Below, one piece after another: positions 54,518 to 63,645 of a stretch of DNA of 64,000 nucleotides. Below the pieces are notes generated by a model, which was not told the origin of the DNA, did no database searches, and saw only the letters and a program-made list of their open reading frames with translations. Source of the stretch: Pseudoflavonifractor sp. An85 (lineage in GTDB: Bacteria > Bacillota > Clostridia > Oscillospirales > Oscillospiraceae). Every line of letters begins with the position of its first letter. Within the stretch, counting starts at the first letter, position 1. The DNA lies in the NCBI RefSeq assembly GCF_002161235.1, contig NZ_NFHE01000009.1, forward strand, positions 1 to 64,000. The letters are read 5' to 3'. The position numbers and the translations under genes were made by a program.

Positions 54518-56383
54518 ATGTGGTTAGATAATGCATCTAATATTGATATGTTGTTCTACTCTCCATATGCAAACACAATTGTTAATTTTATAAAAGAACC
54601 AGAACTAACTCCCTTAACAATAGGCTTATATGGCAGCTGGGGTGCGGGAAAGTCTTCTCTACTACAACTAATCCAACAAAATATAGATCACGACACCAAA
54701 GATATTGTTTGTATCTCATTGAATGCATGGCAATTTGAAGGATACGAAGATGCAAAGGTTGCCATCATGGAATCTCTATTAAAATCATTGCAAAGCAATG
54801 AGACATTTTTTGAAAAGGCTGGAGAGAAAATTAAAAGTTTATTGTCTCGCATTGACTTTCTGAAACTTGGCAAAAACATATTGTTTAAAGGAGTCCCATA
54901 TGTGGTCACTGCATTGACTGGTAATCCTATTCCAATAGCAGTCAATCTTTCTGCCGAGTTATCTAATCCAGATGATATAATTTCTAAATTGGAGACATTT
55001 AAAAATGATTATATAAAAGCTGCAGGCGATTCTGAAACGCAAACAGAAAATGTTAGAAAATTCAGAATTGAATTTGAAAAAATGTTAGCGGAGGTTACTT
55101 CCGTTAAAACACTTGTTGTTATTGTAGATGATTTAGACAGGTGTACACCGGATCGAATAATTGATACTCTCGAAGCAATAAAGCTATTCTTATCTGTAAA
55201 GAAAACCACTTTTATTGTTGCCGTAGATCAGAGAATCATTGAATATGCAGTAAACATTAAATATCCACAAAACGATGGATATGCTGTATCTACAGATTAT
55301 ATTGAGAAGATAATTCAATTGCCTATTAAAATTCCAGAACTATCTCCAAAAGACATTGAGAATTATCTACTGCTTTTAATCTGTCAATTGCACTTGGAAA
55401 CAGAAAGCTTTGAAAAGCTAATTCGGACACTATATGATAAAAAACTTATGCTTGCAGACAAATCTCTTACATACACTGTCATTGAATCAATAATTAAAGA
55501 AACAGGTGGATCATTTAAAGCAAATTCCAATCAAACGAGTTTAGAGGAAGATGCCTCCATTATATCAAAAATCAGCTTCGCTGTTTCAAGCAGCCTAAAA
55601 GGAAACCCACGTCAGGCAAAAAGATTTCTTAACACATTTTTTGTTCGAAAGAATCTTGCTTCTCTTTATTTCGGAGCAGAAATTGATCTTTCAGTTATGG
55701 CAAAGCTCTTAGCATTGGAAACAATTGATATAAAAGCATTTAGAAAACTCTATGAATGGAATAGTGAATTTGACGGTGAAATAAAGCAGCTGAAAGAAGT
55801 GGAAACATGTATAAATAATGATAAAGAACTCAACGAAAATTATAAACTCTGGAAAAATCCAAGAGTTATTCGTTGGGTCAAAAGTGAACCTAAGAATCTT
55901 TATAAAATGGACCTAAGCAAGTACTTCTATCTATCTAGAGAATCACTATCTAGTACAGAAACTATATCCGCTTCGTTTAATGAAGCGGAACGAAAAATGT
56001 TGGCTGCAATTCAAAACTGTCTACAAGGTCAAGAAGATGCTCGCCTAGAAGAACTTAAGGATATGGAACCCGAATCTCAACGCAAGATATGCGATGCTGT
56101 GTTGGTTCATTTTAAGTCTGATACAATAAATCTAAGCATGATTAGCAGAGTGTACAAAGAATACCCAGATTACCAATCAGATATAGTTGACGCGCTGAAA
56201 GCAAAGCCTAACTCATTTTTTGGCCCGTCATCGGTACCACATATTACCCGAATGTATAGTGCGAATGCTACACAAATTAGTAGTCTACTTGATGATTTGG
56301 AAAAAAGCCAAAAGATTTCGCAAGTAATTAAATCACAAATTGCAAGTGGAAATTTTGCTGCTAAGGCTGTTGATCGGAGATAA
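54518..56383 (+). CDS. qatA: QatA-type KAP P-loop ATPase
   Basis: 621 residues. Walker A GLYGSWGAGKSSLL (39-46), Walker B LVVIVDDLDRCTP near 200, and SVKKTTFIVAVDQRIIEYA: the KAP NTPase pattern. TTGGAGGGCGTAAA precedes ATG. First gene of the four-gene anti-phage Qat system. Strongly AT-rich, in contrast to the neighbouring ICE genes. Confidence 0.9.
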   Translation: MWLDNASNIDMLFYSPYANTIVNFIKEPELTPLTIGLYGSWGAGKSSLLQLIQQNIDHDTKDIVCISLNAWQFEGYEDAKVAIMESLLKSLQSNETFFEKAGEKIKSLLSRIDFLKLGKNILFKGVPYVVTALTGNPIPIAVNLSAELSNPDDIISKLETFKNDYIKAAGDSETQTENVRKFRIEFEKMLAEVTSVKTLVVIVDDLDRCTPDRIIDTLEAIKLFLSVKKTTFIVAVDQRIIEYAVNIKYPQNDGYAVSTDYIEKIIQLPIKIPELSPKDIENYLLLLICQLHLETESFEKLIRTLYDKKLMLADKSLTYTVIESIIKETGGSFKANSNQTSLEEDASIISKISFAVSSSLKGNPRQAKRFLNTFFVRKNLASLYFGAEIDLSVMAKLLALETIDIKAFRKLYEWNSEFDGEIKQLKEVETCINNDKELNENYKLWKNPRVIRWVKSEPKNLYKMDLSKYFYLSRESLSSTETISASFNEAERKMLAAIQNCLQGQEDARLEELKDMEPESQRKICDAVLVHFKSDTINLSMISRVYKEYPDYQSDIVDALKAKPNSFFGPSSVPHITRMYSANATQISSLLDDLEKSQKISQVIKSQIASGNFAAKAVDRR

Positions 56384-56385
56384 AA

Positions 56386-57087
56386 ATGGGAACATCTAAA
56401 GGATATATTGCCCCGTCTACTCCTCACTGGGCACAGGCAAAACGAGGAGTATCTATGTATATTAACAATCCATCAAGTGCCGTAAAGAGCGCTGCTGCAT
56501 CAAAATATGCCAAGGCTATAAACACCGAAGGATATGCCAATAGCCGGGTTGCCCACGTCTTCGCTGGATTTGCAAGTTTTGCATCAAATAGCAGTTCCAA
56601 TGGTTACGCCACCGCTCTTCGAGACATTGGACGAGAAGATATACTAGCCATGGATCCAGAGGATGCAATAAACGAATTGACTCTTCATTTTGCTAACAAT
56701 GGCGAAACTATTGACGATGCTATTGCTTTAGATTGCATTTCTGAAACCCTTTCTGTCCTTAATATTCAAAAGATTGAAGATTTAAATAATATAGAAATTA
56801 ATGGATTTATTAAGGAAATGGTATGTCAATTTGCAAAGCTAAAATTTGCACAATTATTTGATAAGCAAATTCGGAATAAATGCCCTAATATTGTTCAAGC
56901 AAATCAGCGTATTGCAGAAATGCAAGACTATATTTACTATACCATGGAACTTACTTTAACTAGTGAGATTCTTGCCTCAATCAATCCACATAACCTTTCG
57001 AATGAAACCATAGTTCAAGATATATTAAAAAAGGGTTTTGAACTGATGGAACTATATTATGGTGATTCATATGAAAATCTGGATTAA
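56386..57087 (+). CDS. qatB: QatB-type protein
   Basis: 233 residues. Starts Met-Gly-Thr-Ser, then a Pro/Ser-containing N-terminus and a helical body. Sits 3 bases after qatA and overlaps qatC, as in described Qat operons; the biochemical role is not visible from sequence. I recall reports that the QueC-like partner modifies the exposed N-terminal glycine; the Gly2 here fits. Confidence 0.8.
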   Translation: MGTSKGYIAPSTPHWAQAKRGVSMYINNPSSAVKSAAASKYAKAINTEGYANSRVAHVFAGFASFASNSSSNGYATALRDIGREDILAMDPEDAINELTLHFANNGETIDDAIALDCISETLSVLNIQKIEDLNNIEINGFIKEMVCQFAKLKFAQLFDKQIRNKCPNIVQANQRIAEMQDYIYYTMELTLTSEILASINPHNLSNETIVQDILKKGFELMELYYGDSYENLD

Positions 57088-58453
57088 CAAATGTATCGAA
57101 AAAGAAAAAAGTACTTATTTCAATGACGCAATTACATTTAATTTAAATGTTCCTGGAAAAGGCGGACTTATTGCGTCAAATATACGTGATGGATGGTACA
57201 GAAAACTTGGCATTCAGAGTGTATCGCCAATCTGCGAAGATTTATATATTCTCGCATTATCTGTGTTTGCAGCAGATAAAAGAATATCTCGTTCTTTTTC
57301 GTCCGATGGATGGACGCGTAAGTTACATCTTTCTATTCCGGTTATAGAATATTCTCATTGGAATTCAGTGCGTACCAGCTTAGAAAAAATGCTCTCATTT
57401 CTTTCGGGAGATATTTGGACAATTGATTTCAGAGAATGTGAACCTACTAATCGTTACCAAGATAATCATAAACGACCTCCCCAAAAATTAGTATCTCTTG
57501 AAGAATATGACGCAGTATCCCTTCTTTCAGGAGGGTTGGACTCATATTGTGGCGCATATGAATTGTTGTCACAGGGCAAAAACGTTATATTTGTCGGGTT
57601 TAAGGAATTCGGAAAGCTTGAACAGATACAAAACGAAATAGTACATCACTTTAATGAAAGTTTTCCAGAAACATCAAAAATGCTATTTACGTTTACCGCA
57701 AAAGCATATAAGCCACTAGGAATTGAGAAATTACCGGCAGAAAACACGAGCAGAAGTAGATCGTTCTTATTCTTAGCCGCTGCGATTTGTGTCGCTGAAG
57801 CAATAGGAGCTAATACACCCGTTTACATACCTGAAAACGGATTTATTGGCCTTAATCTTCCTCTAACTCCAGGGAGAAAAGGAAGCTGTAGCACCCGAAC
57901 AACGCATCCCTATTTTTTGAAAATGCTGAATCAGCTTTTTTTACAGTTGGGGATTAGTCACAAAATAATTAACCCCTATGCTTTTATGACTAAACGTGAG
58001 ATGATTCAAGAGCATAAAGATACCAAAGGCTTTCTTGATTGTGTGTCTAAAACAATATCATGCTCACACCCTTGTAATACGCGTTGGCACGGAAAATCAC
58101 AACCAGAAAATTGCGGATATTGTTATCCATGTCTAATTCGGCAATCTTCACTTCTCGACGTGATAGTCCCAAACGAACACTACACATTTAATGCTCTTTC
58201 ATATGACTATATTTTGTCTGCAACGGATTCAAGACGTTCAGATTTGGTCGACCTTCTGAGTTCTATCAGCGCGGCAGTAAAATCTACGGATCAAGCGCTA
58301 CTAAAACGAATTAAACAAACAGGACAGTTGTCGAAGGAAGAGTCATTAGCCTTTCTAAGGCTATACAAAGCGACTATTAGCGATCTTTTGGAACTTTTTT
58401 CAAGGGACAAGGATCTTATGCGAATGATAGGGATAGAATATGCATCTAATTGA
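57071..58453 (+). CDS. qatC: QatC-type QueC-like PP-loop protein
   Basis: 460 residues from ATG 57071 (ATG 57059 also possible). PP-loop SLLSGGLDSYCGAYELL near 151 and zinc-binding cysteines (SCSHPCNTRW ... CGYCYPC) near 333-356, as in 7-cyano-7-deazaguanine synthase QueC. The extra 140-residue N-terminal part is not in QueC. Overlaps qatB by 17 and qatD by 14 bases. Confidence 0.9.
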   Translation: MKIWINKCIEKEKSTYFNDAITFNLNVPGKGGLIASNIRDGWYRKLGIQSVSPICEDLYILALSVFAADKRISRSFSSDGWTRKLHLSIPVIEYSHWNSVRTSLEKMLSFLSGDIWTIDFRECEPTNRYQDNHKRPPQKLVSLEEYDAVSLLSGGLDSYCGAYELLSQGKNVIFVGFKEFGKLEQIQNEIVHHFNESFPETSKMLFTFTAKAYKPLGIEKLPAENTSRSRSFLFLAAAICVAEAIGANTPVYIPENGFIGLNLPLTPGRKGSCSTRTTHPYFLKMLNQLFLQLGISHKIINPYAFMTKREMIQEHKDTKGFLDCVSKTISCSHPCNTRWHGKSQPENCGYCYPCLIRQSSLLDVIVPNEHYTFNALSYDYILSATDSRRSDLVDLLSSISAAVKSTDQALLKRIKQTGQLSKEESLAFLRLYKATISDLLELFSRDKDLMRMIGIEYASN

Positions 58454-59162
58454 TACACATTTTCATTTGGATTACTACAAAAATCATAAATATTGGTATG
58501 ATCAAATTAATAAATTGCAGCAATACACTTTATGCGTAACAAATTCTCCTGAAGTATACTATTCTTGCAGAAAACTGTATCCCGAAACCAAATTTGTTAA
58601 ATTTGCATTGGGATATAATCCTCAACAAAGCTCTGAAGTCAATTTTTCTAAAAGCGCCTTTCTACATGGGCTGTCTACTACACAATATATCGGAGAGGTT
58701 GGTCTTGACTTTTCTAAGAGGTTCATTGGTACAAAGCAAAAGCAGCTTAATATTTTCGACTTTATTTGTCGTAAATCTGCAGAACAAAATAAACTTTTAA
58801 GTGTTCATTCGAGGATGGCTGAATATGATACGCTCAGAATTTTGCTGAGACACAAAGTTTCTAAGGCAATTATCCATTGGTATTCCGGCAATGTTGGAAT
58901 AATGCACCATTTTTTAAATGCAGGATACTATTTTTCAGTTAATTCTAGTATGTGTACAACAACTAACGGCCAAAAAATATTATCACAGATTCCAATGGAA
59001 AGATTACTCGTTGAAAGTGATGGCCCATTTTCAAAAATCGGCACCAAAAGGTATACTCCCACAGACTTACAATCAACGTATGACCTAATCAGCGATACTC
59101 TTGGGGTACAAAATATTACGTATATTGTTTATCATAATTTTAAACGACTACTTGCGGACTAA
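58440..59162 (+). CDS. qatD: QatD-type TatD-family metal-dependent hydrolase
   Basis: 240 residues. DTHFHLDYY at the N-terminus, YIGEVGLDFS, LSVHSR, IIHWYSGN and LVESDGPF give the TatD metal ligands (HxH, Glu, two His, Asp). Predicted DNase or deoxyribonuclease-like effector. Ends the operon. Confidence 0.9.
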   Translation: MHLIDTHFHLDYYKNHKYWYDQINKLQQYTLCVTNSPEVYYSCRKLYPETKFVKFALGYNPQQSSEVNFSKSAFLHGLSTTQYIGEVGLDFSKRFIGTKQKQLNIFDFICRKSAEQNKLLSVHSRMAEYDTLRILLRHKVSKAIIHWYSGNVGIMHHFLNAGYYFSVNSSMCTTTNGQKILSQIPMERLLVESDGPFSKIGTKRYTPTDLQSTYDLISDTLGVQNITYIVYHNFKRLLAD

Positions 59163-59594
59163 TTTCTGTAATTAATAACATAACTCGGAATTTGGAACTC
59201 AAGAATGAGACCTCCAAAAAAATCAGAAGATCATACTATAAAAACGAAGATGAATCTCTTCTGAATCCAGAAGTCTCATTTTCAGCTGGTATCTTTTTTG
59301 TCAACGCTTCCCACGTCGGAGCAAGCTATGTATCGCTTGCTCCGACTTTTTTATAAAAGTCAGAGCAAGCTCACGCCGCTGCTCCTCCTTTCCAAATCGA
59401 ACCCGCTGCGCTGGGCTTCGATTTGGTTTTGGGTGCAAGCTTGGAAGCTGCTGGCATCTATACTGTTGCGATGTTCCCAAAATCCCGAATGCTTTCTCAT
59501 TCGGGATTTTTGTTTTTTATCTGCCATTGCCAAATGATCGGGGAATTGGTATGGTATAAGAAAATAGGTATGCCAGTGGATCGGGGGGAGTTTT
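59163..59594. other. Qat-to-helicase junction with two terminators
   Basis: Composition changes from AT-rich to GC-rich near 59300. GTCGGAGCAAGC/GCTTGCTCCGAC with TTTTTT (59315-59352), inverted CCAAATCGAA/TTCGATTTGG (59392-59426), and AATCCCGAATG/CATTCGGGATT with T run (59481-59518). No gene seen. Likely the boundary between mobile DNA and chromosome. Confidence 0.6.
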
Positions 59595-62249
59595 ATGGCG
59601 CAAAATTCATATGACGGGGTGCTGCAATTCAAAGGCACTTGGAGAGGGTACCAACAGCGGGTGCTGGACCGATCCGGCCGGTATTTGGCGGACGGGAAAA
59701 TCCACATTGTGGCCTCTCCCGGCTCGGGAAAAACCACCCTTGGCATTGAGCTCATCCGCCGCTTAGGGCAGCCCTGCCTCATTTTGTCCCCCAGTATCAC
59801 CATCCGCCAGCAGTGGTTGGAGCGCATCACCCAGAGCTTTCTGGTGGAGGGCAACGACCCCCAGAAGCTGCTGTCCAACGACCTGAAAGACATGCGCCCC
59901 ATCACCGCCATCACCTATCAGGCCCTGTACAGCGCATCCAAACAGTTTCAGGGGCAGTTGGAGGATGGAGACGGAGAAGATGCGCCTTCGGCGGGGGAAA
60001 CGGTGGATTTCCGCGACTTTCGCCTGCTGGACCAGGTGAAACGGGCCGGCGTGCGCACCCTGTGCCTGGATGAGGCCCACCACCTGAGAAGCGAGTGGTG
60101 GAAAGCTCTGGAGGGGTTTGTCCGGGAGATGGGGGAGGTCACCATCATTTCCCTCACCGCCACACCCCCCTACGACAGCACCCCCGCCCAGTGGAAGCGG
60201 TACACCGATCTGTGCGGCCCCATCGACGAGGAGATATTTACCCCGGAGCTGGTGCGGGAGGGCAGTTTGTGCCCTCACGAGGACTACATCTACTTCAACT
60301 GGCCCACCCAACAGGAGGTGTCCGCCATTCAGGCCCATTACCAGCGGGTGGGACAGCTGCGGGACTGGCTGATGGAAGACGAGCGGCTGATGCAGGCGGT
60401 GGCCTCTCACCCAGGGCTGCAACAGCCGGAGGAATACTGTGAGGTATTTTTGGAACATCCCAAGTATTTTGCCGCCCTGTTGATGTACTGTCAGGCCCAG
60501 GGCATTCCCTTTTCCCGGCGGTTGAAGGAAATTCTGGGGGCTCCGGATTTGTTGCCTCCGTTGGATGATGTATACCTGGGTGCCCTGCTCCAAGGGCTGC
60601 TCTTTGACGATGCCCAGTCTTTCACCATGGACGAGAAGTACCGGGAGTATCTGGTGGAGGCGCTGAAAACCGCCGGGTGTCTGGGGCGCAACCGGGTTTC
60701 CCTGACCATGGACGAGGCCCTGCAAAAGCAGCTGATGAAAAGCCAGGGCAAGCTGCGCAGCATCGGCCACATTACGGCGGGGGAATATGAGGCTCTGGGG
60801 GACCAGCTGCGGCTGCTGGTGCTGTGCGACTACATTAAAAAGGAAATGCTCCCCCTGGTGGGCAACGACGGGGCCCTGCATGGGGAGCTGGGGGCAGTAC
60901 CTATCTTTGAGCGGCTGCGGCGTATGGCCCTGCCCGGGCTGCGCCTGGGCTGCCTGAGCGGCTCGGTGGTGCTGTTGCCCCTGGACACCAAGGAAAAGTT
61001 GGAGGCTTGTTTGGGCCCGTGCGACCTGATCCCCATGGGGAACACCGGTTATGGCCGGCTTTCCATGAAGGGATGCACCTCCCATGTGGTGGTGGCGGTG
61101 ACCCAGCTGTTTGAGCAGGGGGACATCCATGCCCTGGTGGGCACCAAATCCCTGTTGGGGGAGGGGTGGGACGCTCCCTGCGTCAACACCCTGATTTTGG
61201 CCACCTATGTGGGCTCGTTTATGCTCAGCAACCAGATGCGGGGGCGCACCATCCGCACCGACGGCAGAAACCCGGACAAGACGGGCAACATTTGGCACCT
61301 GGCCTGTGTTTACCAGGAGAAAGACCCCCGCACGGGACAGGTGTATTTGGCCGGGGATTATCCCACCCTGGAGCGGCGGTTTGATGCCTTCCTGGGGGTG
61401 TCCTGGCGGGAAAATATCATCGAAAGCGGCATCCAGCGGCTGAACATCCCTCCGGTGGACCATCCCAGCCAGGTGGATGGAGTCAACGGGGTGATGCTGT
61501 GTCGGGCTGCTGACCGTGGGGGACTGCGGGGCCGGTGGATGAGTGCCCTCAACGACATTCACGGGGTGCTGGACATGGAGGACACCCAGAGTGTGCCCAA
61601 GTCCCGGGTTCCCGCCCCATATGTGTTCCGCCGTGCCCTGACTGGGGAGCTGCTGGGTCTGTTTTTAGTGGCGGTGGCTGGCGTTTACGGGGCCATCAGC
61701 GGAAATTTCCTCCTCCTGTGCGGGGGCGTGCTGGCCGGGGTGGTGCTGAGTGTGTACCACGGCCCCCGGTTGCTGCACTGCGCCACTCCCACCCGGCGTA
61801 TGGGTCAGTTGGGGAACGTGGTGCTGGCGGCGCTCCTGGAGCTGGGAGAGCTGGACGACCCCAAGGGGTGCCGGGTGCAGGTGGAGCAGCTGGGTGATGG
61901 AGCCATTCGCACCTGGCTGCAAGGGGGAAGCATGCGGGATAAGACCACCTTTGCCACCTGCATGAGACAGATGTGGGGGGTCATTGACAACCCCCGCTAC
62001 CTGATGGTTCCCAAACGGCAGGGCAGCGGAGAATGTTACGGGGTACCGGAGGTGTTTGGACGGCAGAAGGAGCGGGCTGTGGTGCTTCAGCGGCATCTGA
62101 AGCGGGTGCTGGGCGGCCGGTTCCAACTGGTGTACACCCGCACCCCCCAGGGGCGGCGGATGCTGCTCCAGGCCCGCACCCAATCCTGGGTGAACCAAAA
62201 CCAAGAGGCTTGGCAGGGCCGCAAGGTGGCCAAAGGGTACTTGGAGTGA
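59595..62249 (+). CDS. SF2 DEAD/DEAH helicase with internal membrane hairpin
   Basis: 884 residues. Walker A IVASPGSGKTTLGIEL near 40, DEAH box LCLDEAHHL near 157, SLTATPP near 186, motif VI MRGRTIRTDGRNP near 547. Unusually, residues about 682-730 contain two hydrophobic helices (LLGLFLVAVAGVYGAI and FLLLCGGVLAGVVLSV), so part is membrane-bound. Starts ATG 59595 after GGGGGGAG. Chromosomal. Confidence 0.8.
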   Translation: MAQNSYDGVLQFKGTWRGYQQRVLDRSGRYLADGKIHIVASPGSGKTTLGIELIRRLGQPCLILSPSITIRQQWLERITQSFLVEGNDPQKLLSNDLKDMRPITAITYQALYSASKQFQGQLEDGDGEDAPSAGETVDFRDFRLLDQVKRAGVRTLCLDEAHHLRSEWWKALEGFVREMGEVTIISLTATPPYDSTPAQWKRYTDLCGPIDEEIFTPELVREGSLCPHEDYIYFNWPTQQEVSAIQAHYQRVGQLRDWLMEDERLMQAVASHPGLQQPEEYCEVFLEHPKYFAALLMYCQAQGIPFSRRLKEILGAPDLLPPLDDVYLGALLQGLLFDDAQSFTMDEKYREYLVEALKTAGCLGRNRVSLTMDEALQKQLMKSQGKLRSIGHITAGEYEALGDQLRLLVLCDYIKKEMLPLVGNDGALHGELGAVPIFERLRRMALPGLRLGCLSGSVVLLPLDTKEKLEACLGPCDLIPMGNTGYGRLSMKGCTSHVVVAVTQLFEQGDIHALVGTKSLLGEGWDAPCVNTLILATYVGSFMLSNQMRGRTIRTDGRNPDKTGNIWHLACVYQEKDPRTGQVYLAGDYPTLERRFDAFLGVSWRENIIESGIQRLNIPPVDHPSQVDGVNGVMLCRAADRGGLRGRWMSALNDIHGVLDMEDTQSVPKSRVPAPYVFRRALTGELLGLFLVAVAGVYGAISGNFLLLCGGVLAGVVLSVYHGPRLLHCATPTRRMGQLGNVVLAALLELGELDDPKGCRVQVEQLGDGAIRTWLQGGSMRDKTTFATCMRQMWGVIDNPRYLMVPKRQGSGECYGVPEVFGRQKERAVVLQRHLKRVLGGRFQLVYTRTPQGRRMLLQARTQSWVNQNQEAWQGRKVAKGYLE

Positions 62250-62291
62250 GATTTTCGTTGACAAAGTGGGAAAAAAGGACTAAACTGACAT

Positions 62292-62381
62292 GTCGACAGG
62301 GGAGTTCCGAGAAAGGAGCTGAGAGGCAGGTGTGTCCTGCGACCCTTAACCTGATCTGGGTCATGCCAGCGTAGGGAGTTT
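62292..62381 (+). promoter_or_regulatory. TPP (THI-box) riboswitch
   Basis: Matches the thiamine-pyrophosphate aptamer: ACAGGGG, GCTGAGA, ACCCTTAACCTGATCTGG and ATGCCAGCGTAGGGA in order. Followed by a terminator, so TPP would stop transcription of the uptake operon. Confidence 0.92.
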
Positions 62382-62398
62382 TGGTGTCTTTGTGTCCA

Positions 62399-62432
62399 AA
62401 TACCCCGCCGGTATTCCCGGCGGGGTATTTTG
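62399..62432 (+). terminator. Riboswitch-controlled terminator
   Basis: AATACCCCGCCGG/CCGGCGGGGTATT followed by TTTT; then a GCTATGC-AAAA-GCATAGC hairpin (62432-62449). The remaining leader to 62590 holds no gene. Confidence 0.85.
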
Positions 62433-62590
62433 CTATGCAAAAGCATAGCAAAAACCATCAATGCGCCATTTCCTCGCCTCTTCGAGGCAACCGGAAATGC
62501 TGCGCAAAACTTCATGCACAGCTGATTTTGCTCAGTTTTCGCGGTGCGTTATGTTTCGCATGAAATTTTATGCAAATGGAGGAAAAAGCG

Positions 62591-62893
62591 ATGAGAGCAA
62601 GTGTTGCCATTCAGAGTCTGCCCCAGGCGGACAATGACCAGGAACTGGTGCGCATGGTGGATGAGGTCATCGACTACATCCGTTCCACCGGCCTGAATTA
62701 TTATGTAGGCCCCTTTGAGACCACCATTGAGGGGGACAACTATGACCAGCTCATGGACATCGTCAAGGAGTGCCAGCATGTGGCCGTCCGGGCGGGCGCG
62801 CCCAAGGTGTCCGCCTACATCAAGGTGGTTTATGAGCCGGAAGGGGAGATTTTGACCATTGACCAGAAGGTTACCAAGCACCACCAGGGCTAA
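62591..62893 (+). CDS. Thiamine-binding-domain protein (MTH1187/YkoF type)
   Basis: 100 residues, complete. Residues ASVAIQSLPQADNDQEL, STGLNYYVGPFETTIEGDNYDQL and KVSAYIKVVYEP form the small alpha-beta fold that binds thiamine or its pyrimidine part. ATG 62591 follows GGAGG. First gene after the TPP riboswitch and overlapped by the permease gene. Confidence 0.88.
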   Translation: MRASVAIQSLPQADNDQELVRMVDEVIDYIRSTGLNYYVGPFETTIEGDNYDQLMDIVKECQHVAVRAGAPKVSAYIKVVYEPEGEILTIDQKVTKHHQG

Positions 62894-63644
62894 GCTGCCT
62901 GGGATCGCCGGGGTGGCGGTGCTGCTGGTGGTGTGGCAGCTGGTGTGTGTGTCTGGCCTGGTGCCCAGCTACATGCTGCCCTCCCCGGTACAGGTGGTCA
63001 CCGCCTTTGTGGAGGATGCCCCCGCCCTGGGCGAGCATCTCGTCATCACCTTGCAAGAGGCATTTTTGGGTCTGCTCATTGGCATTTTGGTGGGCTTTGT
63101 CTTTGCCGTGGCCATGGATGCCTTTGAAATCCTCTACAAGATTTTTTACCCCATTTTAGTCATCACCCAGACCATCCCCACGGTGGCCATTGCTCCTTTG
63201 TTGGTGCTGTGGTTTGGGTATGAGATGACCCCCAAGGTAATTTTGGTGGTTTTGGTCACCTTTTTCCCGGTGGCGGTGGGCCTGCTGGACGGGTTCCGCA
63301 GTGTGGACCCCGACGCGGTGGGGCTGCTGCGCTCCATGGGAGCGGGGCGGTGGCAGATTTTCCGCTACCTGAAATGCCCTTGGGCTCTGCCTCAGTTCTT
63401 TTCCGGACTGCGCATTGCCGCGGCCTACTCCATTGTGGGCGCGGTGATCAGCGAGTGGCTGGGAGGCTTTGGCGGCCTGGGGGTGTACATGACCCGGGTG
63501 AAAAAGGCCTTTGCCTTTGACAAGATGTTTGCGGTGATCTTTTTGATCTCCGCGCTGTCCCTGGCCTTGATGGCACTGGTGGGATGGCTGGAGCGGCGGT
63601 GCATGCCGTATCGCCGTTTGGATGAGAAAAAGAGGAGGACTTGA
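62859..63644 (+). CDS. ABC permease for thiamine/pyrimidine precursor (ThiX-like)
   Basis: 261 residues from TTG 62859, which overlaps the previous gene by 35 bases; no ATG available. Six helices and an EAA loop ([21 protein letters not shown]), as in ThiX/SsuC permeases. Riboswitch context points to uptake of hydroxymethylpyrimidine-type precursors. Confidence 0.85.
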   Translation: MTRRLPSTTRAKLPGIAGVAVLLVVWQLVCVSGLVPSYMLPSPVQVVTAFVEDAPALGEHLVITLQEAFLGLLIGILVGFVFAVAMDAFEILYKIFYPILVITQTIPTVAIAPLLVLWFGYEMTPKVILVVLVTFFPVAVGLLDGFRSVDPDAVGLLRSMGAGRWQIFRYLKCPWALPQFFSGLRIAAAYSIVGAVISEWLGGFGGLGVYMTRVKKAFAFDKMFAVIFLISALSLALMALVGWLERRCMPYRRLDEKKRRT

Positions 63645-63645
63645 C

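Noticed and set aside
59392-59426. tRNA-like segment near the helicase
   Set aside because: It is a simple inverted repeat; no cloverleaf, anticodon loop or T-arm could be built.
59763-61562. 599-residue minus-strand frame opposite the helicase
   Set aside because: His/Gln/Pro-rich composition typical of an antisense shadow; helicase motifs are on the plus strand.
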